Shown: one piece after another, positions 7,869 to 13,243 of the stretch
Position numbering within the stretch: position 1 is the stretch's first letter
Layout of the letters: each line of letters starts with the position of its first letter
Origin: CAZTLI01 sp964614375
GTDB taxonomy: Bacteria > Chloroflexota > Anaerolineae > Aggregatilineales > Phototrophicaceae
Assembly (NCBI GenBank): GCA_964614375.1
Contig: CAZTLI010000109.1
Span: forward strand, 1-13,243
Direction of reading: 5' to 3'
DNA: 13,243 nt
Translations under genes and position numbers: made by a program
The notes under the pieces: model-generated
What the model saw: only the letters and a program-made list of their open reading frames with translations
Told to the model about the DNA's origin: nothing
The model's database searches: none

Positions 7869-8117
7869 ATGGCATCAGATAGAGTCGATGACCTTTTAGC
7901 GAGTAAGTTTGTGTGTGCCAAGTGTAAGTCGCGCGGCGCAAAAGCAGATCGTGTGGCGATGTCGGGCACGGGGTTCTCTCGATTTTTGGATATTCAACAA
8001 TTCCGATTTGTGTTCCTGTCATGCCACAACTGCGGTTATACCGAGGTGTATAACCTGCGCGTTCTGGAAGGCAAAGACAATCTGGGGACATTCATCGACG
8101 TGCTGTTCAGCGGCTAG
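7869..8117 (+). CDS. Zn-ribbon nucleic-acid-binding-type small protein
   Basis: 82 residues from the ATG at 7869, which has the strong site AGGAGAG at 7857-7863; the ATG at 7851 lies before this site and is rejected. Two CxxC knuckles (C16/C19 and C52/C55) are about 33 residues apart, followed by GYTEVYNL and a hydrophobic end (FIDVLF). This layout matches the Zn_ribbon_13/DUF2082 family, whose members are described as zinc-ribbon nucleic-acid-binding proteins; the actual role is unknown. The protein is cytoplasmic, monocistronic and convergent with the sortase gene. Confidence 0.8.
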   Translation: MASDRVDDLLASKFVCAKCKSRGAKADRVAMSGTGFSRFLDIQQFRFVFLSCHNCGYTEVYNLRVLEGKDNLGTFIDVLFSG

Positions 8118-8122
8118 AATCG

Positions 8123-8153
8123 AAAACGGAGTCTGTTCACTAGCAGACTCCGT
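8123..8153 (-). terminator. Intrinsic terminator of the sortase gene
   Basis: ACGGAGTCTG (8126-8135) and CAGACTCCGT (8144-8153) form a perfect 10-bp stem with an 8-base loop. On the minus strand the stem is followed by TTTTCG, giving a short U-tract; on the plus strand no T-run follows. It stands 20 bases beyond the sortase stop and 9 bases beyond the Zn-ribbon stop, so the stem may also protect the 3' end of the Zn-ribbon transcript. Confidence 0.75.
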
Positions 8154-8172
8154 GTCTAATGCAATGTTCTGG

Positions 8173-9216
8173 TTATTCCCGGATGGGCAGCGCCTGAAGA
8201 TTGCCCTCTATCGCGCCAAACCAGCCCGCGACCCATCCCGTTGTAGCGCCATAATTCACCCACAACCAGCGGCTGTCGGCGCTGCGGGCGCTGATGTTGA
8301 GCGATGTGCCGTGTGGGATTCGCAGCAGGGTCGCCGATTCTGTCGTTGGCGCGTTGCGTAGGCGTATGGTGTAATCTAAATGGTAGATGGGACTGCCCGG
8401 TGTGAGGACGATTTGTGGCGTGGGCGCTTCACTTGTCAAGCGTATATAATCGCCCGATACAAATGCCTGCTGTCCGTTATAGTTGATGACCATCCAACCA
8501 TCCTGTTCACCTAAGACCGTGTAATAACTGCCCGGCGTAATCCGTCCGATACGGGCGTAATGGGTGCCGGCGCCAGTCCGCACGTTGAGATTGACGGTCG
8601 GCGTGAGGGTGATGCCGGATTGCACGGGTGTAAACACGGTTTCGACAGGTGCAGCAGGGACAACGGGCGTCGGCGCAGTCGCGCGTTCTGCCACAACGAC
8701 GACGCGCCCGGTATAACGCGCCCCATCGAATGTTTCGGTATCGCAGGTGATGAGTGTCAGGCGTTCAAAACCTGTGGGATACGCAGGCGATAGGTCAGTA
8801 TAGGCGACGGTGTAGACCTGTGTCACGGTGTAGGTGTGTTCCGTCCCGTCGCCTCTGACCACAATCGAATCGCCCGTTCGCACGCTGCCAAGATTGATGA
8901 AGATGTCCGGCTGTCCCGGCCCCAGCAGCGAATGCCCTGCCAGCACCGTATTGTTGGGTTCACCGAACCACGCTGTCCCGGTCAAATGTCCGACCTGCAT
9001 CCGTAAATTACTGGTATCCCATGTGATGCGATTATTGCCAAAACTGCGGAGTTGCAGCGGCACGATGCTGGCCTCGATACCTTGTGTTGGAATCTGTATC
9101 GACCAGCCCGCGTCATAGGCTTGAACATCGGTCACAAAAATGAAATTGAGCAGTAAAAGGAAGCTGAGCAATGCAGTAAGTTTAAGTATATGAAAGCGCA
9201 ATTCCCCGTAACGCAT
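8173..9216 (-). CDS. Secreted sortase with two C-terminal SH3-like domains
   Basis: 347 residues from the ATG at 9216, preceded by GAGGGG; the frame extends to 9312 but the extra part is hydrophilic and lacks a suitable site. The N-terminus is a signal peptide or anchor (about 8-29) ending VQA-Y. The sortase domain (about 38-178) carries the expected triad: H95 in LAGHS, C158 in LITCD and R171 just before VVVVAE, with the Cys-Arg distance of 13 as in Staphylococcus SrtA. After a T/P-rich linker (180-205) come two SH3b-like units, about 206-262 (NLNVRTGAGTHYARIG) and 282-340 (IRLRNAPTTESATLL). SH3b domains typically bind cell-wall or surface polymers. Sortases join sorted proteins to the envelope or to each other; no substrate with an LPxTG-type tail is seen in the window. 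Class D/E-like assignment is tentative. Confidence 0.88.
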   Translation of the reverse strand: MRYGELRFHILKLTALLSFLLLLNFIFVTDVQAYDAGWSIQIPTQGIEASIVPLQLRSFGNNRITWDTSNLRMQVGHLTGTAWFGEPNNTVLAGHSLLGPGQPDIFINLGSVRTGDSIVVRGDGTEHTYTVTQVYTVAYTDLSPAYPTGFERLTLITCDTETFDGARYTGRVVVVAERATAPTPVVPAAPVETVFTPVQSGITLTPTVNLNVRTGAGTHYARIGRITPGSYYTVLGEQDGWMVINYNGQQAFVSGDYIRLTSEAPTPQIVLTPGSPIYHLDYTIRLRNAPTTESATLLRIPHGTSLNISARSADSRWLWVNYGATTGWVAGWFGAIEGNLQALPIRE

Positions 9217-9288
9217 GTCGTCCCCTCTGTTGATGAAACCGCGCACCTCCTCAGTGTATTTACTTTCTTCATAAACAATAAACAAACA

Positions 9289-9313
9289 GTTGGAAGGCTC
9301 TAACGCTTCCAAC
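9289..9313 (-). promoter_or_regulatory. Hairpin with T-rich tail in the sortase leader
   Basis: Perfect 8-bp inverted repeat GTTGGAAG (9289-9296) / CTTCCAAC (9306-9313) with a 9-base loop. On the minus strand it is followed by an interrupted T-rich stretch (TGTTTGTTTATTGTTT) and lies 72 bases before the sortase start. It could be a leader attenuator, an operator, or a barrier to minus-strand transcription; no clear sortase promoter is recognisable on either side of it. Confidence 0.4.
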
Positions 9314-9403
9314 CAACTTATGACGTGTTGTGGTCATATAGGCAGATCAAGGTGATTCAGGTGGTAAGCGTGCGGGTGCTGTGATGAATCTGGCATTGAT
9401 TGC

Positions 9404-9434
9404 TTGACTCTACCGTTACGGCAAACCCTATAAT
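9404..9434 (+). promoter_or_regulatory. MerR-type promoter/operator with 19-bp spacer
   Basis: TTGACT (9404-9409) and a perfect TATAAT (9429-9434) are separated by 19 bp instead of 17. Within the spacer, CCGT (9413-9416) and ACGG (9418-9421) form a dyad around T9417, extended by a flanking T/A pair at 9411/9423. A 19-bp spacer with a central dyad is the known architecture of MerR-family promoters, where the bound regulator twists the DNA to realign the boxes. The regulator gene begins 33 bases downstream, so autoregulation is the straightforward reading. Confidence 0.8.
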
Positions 9435-9466
9435 GCAAACACATGCCACCGGATAAGGAGGAGAGG

Positions 9467-10306
9467 ATGTTCAAAATCGGTGAATTTTCCAAAATCGCGC
9501 AGGTCTCGTGTCGTCTGCTGCGTTACTATGACGAAATCGGCCTGCTGCCCCCGTCGCACATTGACCGCGAAACGGGCTATCGCTTTTACAGCGCCGAGCA
9601 ACTGCCCCGATTGAATCGCATCCTCGCGTTGAAAGACCTCGGCCTCTCGCTCGACCAGATTGCACGACTGCTTGGCGATAACGTGTCGTCCGAAGAGATT
9701 CGCGGTATGTTGACCATCCGCAAGGCGCAAATTGAGCAAACGGTGCGCGACGAAATCATGCGCTTGCGTCATGTCGAAACACGTCTCGAACAAATCGAAG
9801 CAGAAGGGCAGATGTCCGAACATTATGACATTGTGCTGAAGTCTGTGCCGGAACTGCCGTTTGTCTCTGTACGAGACACATTTAAAGATTTTCAAGCTGC
9901 AATGGAATTGTATTACCGTGTCTATCGCGCTTTACCGGCGCGTGTATCCGAAAGTCAACTGGGACACTGTATCGTGGTGTCACACTCCGCCATGTTTGAG
10001 TGGGAACAGGTTGACCTTGAATTTGGGTTTGTGGTGGAAGGCGCGCCACCAACTGATTTATCGCTCGATAGATGGCAGTTGCAAGTCACCAGACTGCCCG
10101 CAGTCGAACAAATGGCGACAGTGGTTCAGGTCGGTGATGGCGATGCCGCGCACAAAGCCTATGGCGCATTGGGTGCATGGGTCGAAACGAACGGCCTGCA
10201 ATTCGCCGGGCCAGGACGCGAAGTTATCCTGCAAGTGCCCACCAAAGACAGCGACGGTGTGGTCGAAATCCAATTTCCGGTGGAACGTATTCGCACAGCA
10301 ATGTAA
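9467..10306 (+). CDS. MerR-family regulator with GyrI-like effector domain
   Basis: 279 residues from the ATG at 9467, with AAGGAGG at 9455-9461; the ATG at 9443 lies before this site and is rejected. The N-terminus is a winged-helix MerR domain (about 1-70): FKIGEFSKIAQVS, then LLRYYDEIGLLPPS and the wing TGYRFYS. A dimerising coiled coil follows (about 75-113), then a GyrI-like/AraC-type effector-binding domain (about 120-275). This is the BmrR/BltR layout: such proteins bind cationic or hydrophobic drugs and activate efflux or detoxification genes. The serine/cysteine at VSCRLLRY replaces the usual V(S/T)xxTLRYY pattern only slightly. No efflux pump is adjacent; the downstream DinB and nitroreductase genes on the same strand are the nearest candidate targets (inference). 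Confidence 0.92.
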   Translation: MFKIGEFSKIAQVSCRLLRYYDEIGLLPPSHIDRETGYRFYSAEQLPRLNRILALKDLGLSLDQIARLLGDNVSSEEIRGMLTIRKAQIEQTVRDEIMRLRHVETRLEQIEAEGQMSEHYDIVLKSVPELPFVSVRDTFKDFQAAMELYYRVYRALPARVSESQLGHCIVVSHSAMFEWEQVDLEFGFVVEGAPPTDLSLDRWQLQVTRLPAVEQMATVVQVGDGDAAHKAYGALGAWVETNGLQFAGPGREVILQVPTKDSDGVVEIQFPVERIRTAM

Positions 10307-10355
10307 ATCACCCCAATCCATCGCCAATCAAACCACAGCAGCCATGTGTTTAAAT

Positions 10356-10405
10356 TGTCAGGCCTGAACGATTATTATCAATACTCAAACCATAAACCTG
10401 TCAGG
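10356..10405 (+). repeat. Paired TGTCAGG repeats with dyads before the DinB gene
   Basis: TGTCAGG occurs at 10356-10362 and again at 10399-10405, 43 bp apart. The first copy is part of a perfect 10-bp palindrome TCAGGCCTGA (10358-10367); the second lies in CCTGTCAGG, a 4-1-4 dyad overlapping the ribosome binding site. They could be two operator half-sites, but such short repeats may arise by chance. Confidence 0.25.
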
Positions 10406-10413
10406 AGAAAGAT

Positions 10414-10941
10414 ATGCCAACCGCACAAGATGCAATGCAACTCATTGATTATCACAAGTGGGCGAATCGTAAGGTGTGGGATTGTGTTGCCAGACTGACC
10501 GATGAGCAGTTCAATAAGGAACACGACTATTCAACTGGTTCGGTCTATAATCAGGTTTTCCACGTCATGGTGACAGACCTGTACGCCATCAGCGTGATGG
10601 ATGGGTCGCTATTTGATAAGGACAATCCGCCGCAGTTCCCCAAACAAGCAGATTACACCACCCGCGCTGCCATTCGCGCCAAATGGGATGAATATGAGGA
10701 GAAATTGGTAGACCATATATCAAAACTGACCGACGCTGAGCTTCAGACCGTGTTACAAGCGCCAATGGGTAAGGGGCGAACAATGGATTTCACCGTGTGG
10801 GAGAACATCGTCACGACAGTCAATCACGGCACGAATCATCGCGCCCAGATTCTGGCGCTCATTCACCAACTCGGCGGCGAAACCTGTGAAATGGGTTTTT
10901 ATTTCCATAAGATGGAACTTGTCGCTCAGCCTGCGGGTTGA
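10414..10941 (+). CDS. DinB/YfiT-type metalloenzyme family protein
   Basis: 175 residues; AGGAGA at 10403-10408 sits five bases before the ATG. DinB-family proteins are four-helix bundles that bind a divalent metal through three histidines; known members are thiol-dependent S-transferases or hydrolases, often in bacillithiol- or mycothiol-type detoxification, but most are uncharacterised. Here the helix-1 pattern YHKWANRKVWDCV is typical, and the probable metal ligands are H50 (in QVFHVMVTDLY), H138 and H142 (NHGTNHRAQI), the last followed by the family's LIHQLGGE ending. No signal peptide, so cytoplasmic. It follows the MerR regulator by 107 bases and ends at a strong terminator, so it may have its own promoter and could belong to the regulator's regulon. 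Confidence 0.9.
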   Translation: MPTAQDAMQLIDYHKWANRKVWDCVARLTDEQFNKEHDYSTGSVYNQVFHVMVTDLYAISVMDGSLFDKDNPPQFPKQADYTTRAAIRAKWDEYEEKLVDHISKLTDAELQTVLQAPMGKGRTMDFTVWENIVTTVNHGTNHRAQILALIHQLGGETCEMGFYFHKMELVAQPAG

Positions 10942-10964
10942 ACGCATCGCACCATACACCTTCA

Positions 10965-10996
10965 AACCACTTGCGCGGTTGTGCGGGTGGTTTTTT
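10965..10996 (+). terminator. Intrinsic terminator after the DinB gene
   Basis: AACCACTTGCGC (10965-10976) pairs over 12 positions, including three G-U wobbles, with GTGCGGGTGGTT (10981-10992) around a GGTT loop, followed by the T-run 10991-10996. It stands 23 bases after the DinB stop and separates that gene from the nitroreductase. Confidence 0.85.
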
Positions 10997-11017
10997 GTGT
11001 TCAATGTCTGCGCCTGC

Positions 11018-11026
11018 TGGTAAAAT
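11018..11026 (+). promoter_or_regulatory. Extended -10 promoter of the nitroreductase gene
   Basis: TGGTAAAAT forms a TGn-extended -10 element 37 bases before the ATG at 11064 and just after the DinB terminator. No good -35 box is visible (TGTTCA at 10998-11003 is the nearest at 17 bp). The arrangement closely resembles the TGCTAAAAT site before the STAS-like gene. Confidence 0.5.
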
Positions 11027-11063
11027 CCTCAACGTTAAAGCAAATACACAGGAGATAGACTCG

Positions 11064-11573
11064 ATGGATGTATGGGAAGCGATTACAACCAAGCGCGCCA
11101 TTCGTCACTTCACCGATGAACCACTGCCCGATGATGCTATACAGCGCATTCTCGATGCGGGACGTCGTGCCCAGAGTTCAAAAAACAGCCAGCCCTGGGA
11201 TTTTATCGTCGTGCGTGACCGCGAACGCTTACAGCAGCTTTCACAGATGGGCGATTTCATGGGGCATGTCGCAGGTGCGGCAATGTGCGTTGCCATAGTC
11301 ACACCAACACCCGGCGACCGTTTCGCGTGGCATATGTTCGATGTAGGGCAGGCCGCGTCGTATATGCAGCTTGCCGCACAGGAAATCGGTGTTGGCTCGT
11401 GTCTGGGCACAGTCTATAAGCCGGATGACACGCGCCGCCTGCTTGGTTTCCCGGAGGATAAGCTGGTGACGATTGTCATTTCCTTTGGTTATCCATATGA
11501 AGAGCAGCGTCCCGGTCTGGGCAAAAAAGGCCGCCGTGACTTCGATGAGGTCATTCACTGGGAAACGTGGTGA
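11064..11573 (+). CDS. Nitroreductase-family FMN oxidoreductase
   Basis: 169 residues from the ATG at 11064, preceded by AGGAGA (11050-11055). The frame is open back to 10938, but that part overlaps the terminator hairpin, so it is not coding. The family uses FMN and NAD(P)H to reduce nitro groups, quinones, enones or other electrophiles, usually as a cytoplasmic homodimer. Seen: the N-terminal RAIRHFTDEPLP motif (FMN phosphate contact), SSKNSQPWDFIVV (about 36-48), the DVGQAASYMQLAAQEIGVGSCLGT helix-loop region, split here by the usual A/G-rich turn, and the terminal FGYP. The protein is at the short end of the family, as for small nitroreductases. Together with the MerR regulator and the DinB protein it suggests a stress or xenobiotic-response group (inference). 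Confidence 0.92.
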   Translation: MDVWEAITTKRAIRHFTDEPLPDDAIQRILDAGRRAQSSKNSQPWDFIVVRDRERLQQLSQMGDFMGHVAGAAMCVAIVTPTPGDRFAWHMFDVGQAASYMQLAAQEIGVGSCLGTVYKPDDTRRLLGFPEDKLVTIVISFGYPYEEQRPGLGKKGRRDFDEVIHWETW

Positions 11574-11583
11574 TATGGAATCG

Positions 11584-11613
11584 AAAACGGCTACCTCTAT
11601 CTGAGATAGCCGT
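11584..11613 (-). terminator. Intrinsic terminator of the DUF4342 gene
   Basis: ACGGCTA (11587-11593) pairs with TAGCCGT (11607-11613), and after one mismatch CTC (11595-11597) pairs with GAG (11603-11605) around a 5-base loop. On the minus strand the stem is followed by TTTTCG. It lies 21 bases beyond the DUF4342 stop, and the bases 11578-11590 repeat those at the sortase terminator. Confidence 0.7.
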
Positions 11614-11634
11614 CGGTAGGTATCGGGGCGAAGA

Positions 11635-11967
11635 TTATTCTTCGTCTTGCACATCGTCTACTTCGCGCACGATTTCGACCTTCAGACGAGTCACCAGCGC
11701 AGCCAATCCACCGACTGCCGCCAGCACGGGCGCAAGCAGTACCGTCACACCACCGCCGAGTACGGCTGCGGTCAACGGAATTTCGAGCAGGACTTTATCC
11801 TCGGCATTGCGGATAATCAGGCGGCGCACATTGCCTTCTGCCACCAGCTGCTTCACACGCCCAATCAATTCGTGTCCGGCGAGTTCGATTTCTTCGTTCA
11901 CCGTGCGCTTGGGCTTTTCTTCGTATTCATAGACTTCGTGTTCGATATTTTCGTTATAGTCACTCAT
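11635..11967 (-). CDS. DUF4342 domain protein
   Basis: 110 residues; AGGAGC stands five bases before the ATG at 11967. The N-terminal 22 residues are strongly acidic and tyrosine-rich (YEYEEK). The DUF4342 core follows (about 24-100): EEIELAGHELIGRVKQLVAEG, then NVRRLIIRN, LLEIPLT and a hydrophobic, Gly/Ala-rich stretch (66-92) long enough for one membrane helix or hairpin, ending in LKVEIV and an acidic tail (DDVQDEE). The family's function is unknown; members are usually short and found in Firmicutes and Chloroflexota. The gene is convergent with the nitroreductase and divergent from the beta-propeller gene. No convincing promoter was recognised in the 139-bp gap upstream. Confidence 0.85.
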   Translation of the reverse strand: MSDYNENIEHEVYEYEEKPKRTVNEEIELAGHELIGRVKQLVAEGNVRRLIIRNAEDKVLLEIPLTAAVLGGGVTVLLAPVLAAVGGLAALVTRLKVEIVREVDDVQDEE

Positions 11968-12065
11968 GTTGTGCTCCTTACGCTGCTCATTGTTTGGTCA
12001 ATCTACTCTCTATACGCAATCCAGCGCCAATGGGTTGTGCAGCCACGCACAGTTGATATTTATCT

Positions 12066-12071
12066 TATAAT
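12066..12071 (+). promoter_or_regulatory. Perfect -10 box before the beta-propeller gene
   Basis: TATAAT lies 35 bases before the ATG at 12107. No -35 box is seen at 16-18 bp, and no TGn extension, so strength is uncertain; an activator or alternative recognition may be involved. Confidence 0.4.
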
Positions 12072-12106
12072 TGGCGTGTCCGTGTCAAGTGTATCGGAGT
12101 GTATTT

Positions 12107-13243
12107 ATGACGTGGCGTTGGCTGGGGTTCATAATCTTGCTATGGGCAATTGTCCCCGTTTCTGGTCAAAATGCAGCAAATTCTGCCATCATCTTTGCCG
12201 GTGTTGAAGCTGATACGCTGAATGTCTATACCTATGACCCGTCAGACTCCACACTGTCCACAGTCGCGACGATTGCCAGTGCGGATGAATTTTATGATAT
12301 TGCGTGGACACCGGATGGTCAAACGCTGGTATATAGTCGTTGGATTGATGGTGCAGATGAACTCGTCATTCAGCCTTATCCAGACGGAGAACCGCTGGTC
12401 GTGACGACGGATTTCATCAGCGACTATCCCATACGCTTCACAGCCGATGGTCGGGTGCTGGTTGTGGTTGCGACAGACGAATTTGTCAGTACAGATGACC
12501 GCAGCGGTGCAGGGCTGAATTTCATGGCGGTGGCAATAGATGGTGAAATGGAACGCATCGGACAAGGATTGCTGGTTAATACATGCACGGGCAGTTCGAG
12601 TTATCCGTCGGACTGGCGCTGGAGTCAGGAGCGTGAGGGGATGTTTCTTGCCTATACACCAATGGGCATTGTCTTCAAAGCTGCGTGTATGTCGCCTATC
12701 GTCGCCATGTATCAATTTGAGACCGAGCAAATTGTCGAATTGCCGATACCTGTATCATCTGTACTCGCGTTGTCGCTGGATGGTGCGACGCTGGCAAGTT
12801 ATGACAGTGGGCAAATTTTACTGCTCGACCTGGCTTCGTTTACTGTTGAGACAATCGACATCGCTGATTCACCGCAGGAATTGATATGGTCAAACACGGG
12901 ACTCTATTACACCACGCTCCAAATTGGGGAAACGCTGGGATTAAATCGCGCCGACTCCAGCAATGACATTGACCAACTCCTGGGATTTGAACAACCTTAC
13001 TTTGTTTATAGTGATTGGCAAGCTGGACTGTATCATTTTGATGATATTACCAACGATACCGAGCCAACGGTGTTGTTTAGCATTGACGCTACCTATGCGA
13101 TAGGGCGCGTCCGCTTTACGCCAGATGGTCGTGGTATCATTTTTAGCCGGGTTCACAATCTGCGCGATTGGTTTCAGTATTTGCTGGATGATGGTCTGCC
13201 AGCCACGCGCGATGATTCGCTGGCACTTGTGCCGATGTCTATC
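12107..13243 (+). CDS. Secreted WD40/TolB-like beta-propeller protein, 3' partial
   Basis: The frame is open from the ATG at 12107 to the window edge (379 codons, no stop), so the C-terminus is missing. GGAG at 12095-12098 lies eight bases before the start. The N-terminus MTWRWLGFIILLWAIVPVSG is a signal peptide, possibly cleaved near VSG-QN, so the protein is exported. Repeats with the PD40/TolB signature are visible: DIAWTPDGQTLVYSR (about 64-78), RFTADGRVLVVV (110-121) and RFTPDGRGIIFSR (about 336-348), with intervening blades such as LSLDGATLASYD. Such proteins are non-catalytic propellers used for binding in the periplasm or on the surface, or are N-terminal parts of larger proteins. The gene is divergent from the DUF4342 gene. 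Confidence 0.8.
   Translation, partial: MTWRWLGFIILLWAIVPVSGQNAANSAIIFAGVEADTLNVYTYDPSDSTLSTVATIASADEFYDIAWTPDGQTLVYSRWIDGADELVIQPYPDGEPLVVTTDFISDYPIRFTADGRVLVVVATDEFVSTDDRSGAGLNFMAVAIDGEMERIGQGLLVNTCTGSSSYPSDWRWSQEREGMFLAYTPMGIVFKAACMSPIVAMYQFETEQIVELPIPVSSVLALSLDGATLASYDSGQILLLDLASFTVETIDIADSPQELIWSNTGLYYTTLQIGETLGLNRADSSNDIDQLLGFEQPYFVYSDWQAGLYHFDDITNDTEPTVLFSIDATYAIGRVRFTPDGRGIIFSRVHNLRDWFQYLLDDGLPATRDDSLALVPMSI

Noticed and set aside
9244..9251. Near-perfect Shine-Dalgarno AGGAGGTG on the minus strand as the start site of a leader peptide
   Set aside because: No ATG, GTG or TTG follows at a suitable distance with its own frame; the GTG within it has no site upstream.
10938..11063. In-frame extension of the nitroreductase overlapping the DinB stop codon
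   Set aside because: It runs through the DinB terminator and the extended -10 site, while the ATG at 11064 has a good AGGAGA and begins at the conserved family N-terminus.
11647..12207. 186-codon plus-strand frame across the DUF4342 gene
   Set aside because: It is antisense to a recognised domain and overlaps the start of the beta-propeller gene in another frame; its translation has no known motif.
12242..12730. 162-codon minus-strand frame and two plus-strand frames within 12222-12884
   Set aside because: They lie inside the continuous signal-peptide-bearing propeller frame from 12107, whose repeats explain the region.
1..13243. Mobile element, CRISPR, defence island or tRNA/rRNA gene
   Set aside because: No transposase, integrase, nuclease or toxin-antitoxin families, no regularly spaced repeats and no cloverleaf-like sequence were seen on either strand.

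Overview
The window reads as an ordinary chromosomal stretch of a free-living bacterium with roughly balanced base composition. The mix of families points to the Chloroflexota (Anaerolineae-like lineages): an SH3b-bearing sortase with a leader peptide, a STAS/SpoIIAA-like small protein, a DUF4342 protein, a small Zn-ribbon protein, a fused Wzz/BY-kinase, a GT39-like glycosyltransferase and a beta-propeller lipid- or surface-type protein. This assignment is an inference from family content; there is no rRNA or other phylogenetic marker here. I see no tRNA, rRNA, CRISPR array, transposase, integrase or phage gene.

Layout. 1-290 is non-coding with two short hairpins. 291-3781 (+) holds a secreted right-handed beta-helix protein followed by a Wzz-type chain-length regulator fused to a bacterial tyrosine kinase, closed by a clear intrinsic terminator: a cell-surface polysaccharide pair. 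3838-4755 (-) is a crotonase-family enzyme with its own promoter, and both canonical catalytic glutamates appear replaced. 4921-5325 (+) is a small STAS-like protein whose stop codon interlocks with that of the convergent 5322-7247 (-) polytopic GT-C/GT39-like glycosyltransferase. A 3-TM membrane protein (7301-7726, -) lies just upstream of the transferase, probably in one operon. 7869-8117 (+) is a Zn-ribbon protein, convergent with a secreted sortase carrying two SH3-like repeats (8173-9216, -).

The right part is a small regulatory/detoxification-like cluster: a MerR-type regulator with a GyrI-like ligand-binding domain (9467-10306), a DinB-family metalloprotein (10414-10941) and a short nitroreductase (11064-11573), all on +. 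The regulator sits behind a promoter with the 19-bp -35/-10 spacer that is the hallmark of MerR-controlled promoters, so autoregulation is likely. A DUF4342 protein (11635-11967, -) follows, and a divergent secreted WD40/TolB-like beta-propeller protein starts at 12107 and runs off the right edge.

No single gene set here amounts to a clear new system. The points most worth a second look are the MerR-type promoter, the crotonase with altered catalytic positions, the sortase-SH3b fusion without visible substrates and with a hairpin in its leader, and two minus-strand terminators that share a 13-base element.
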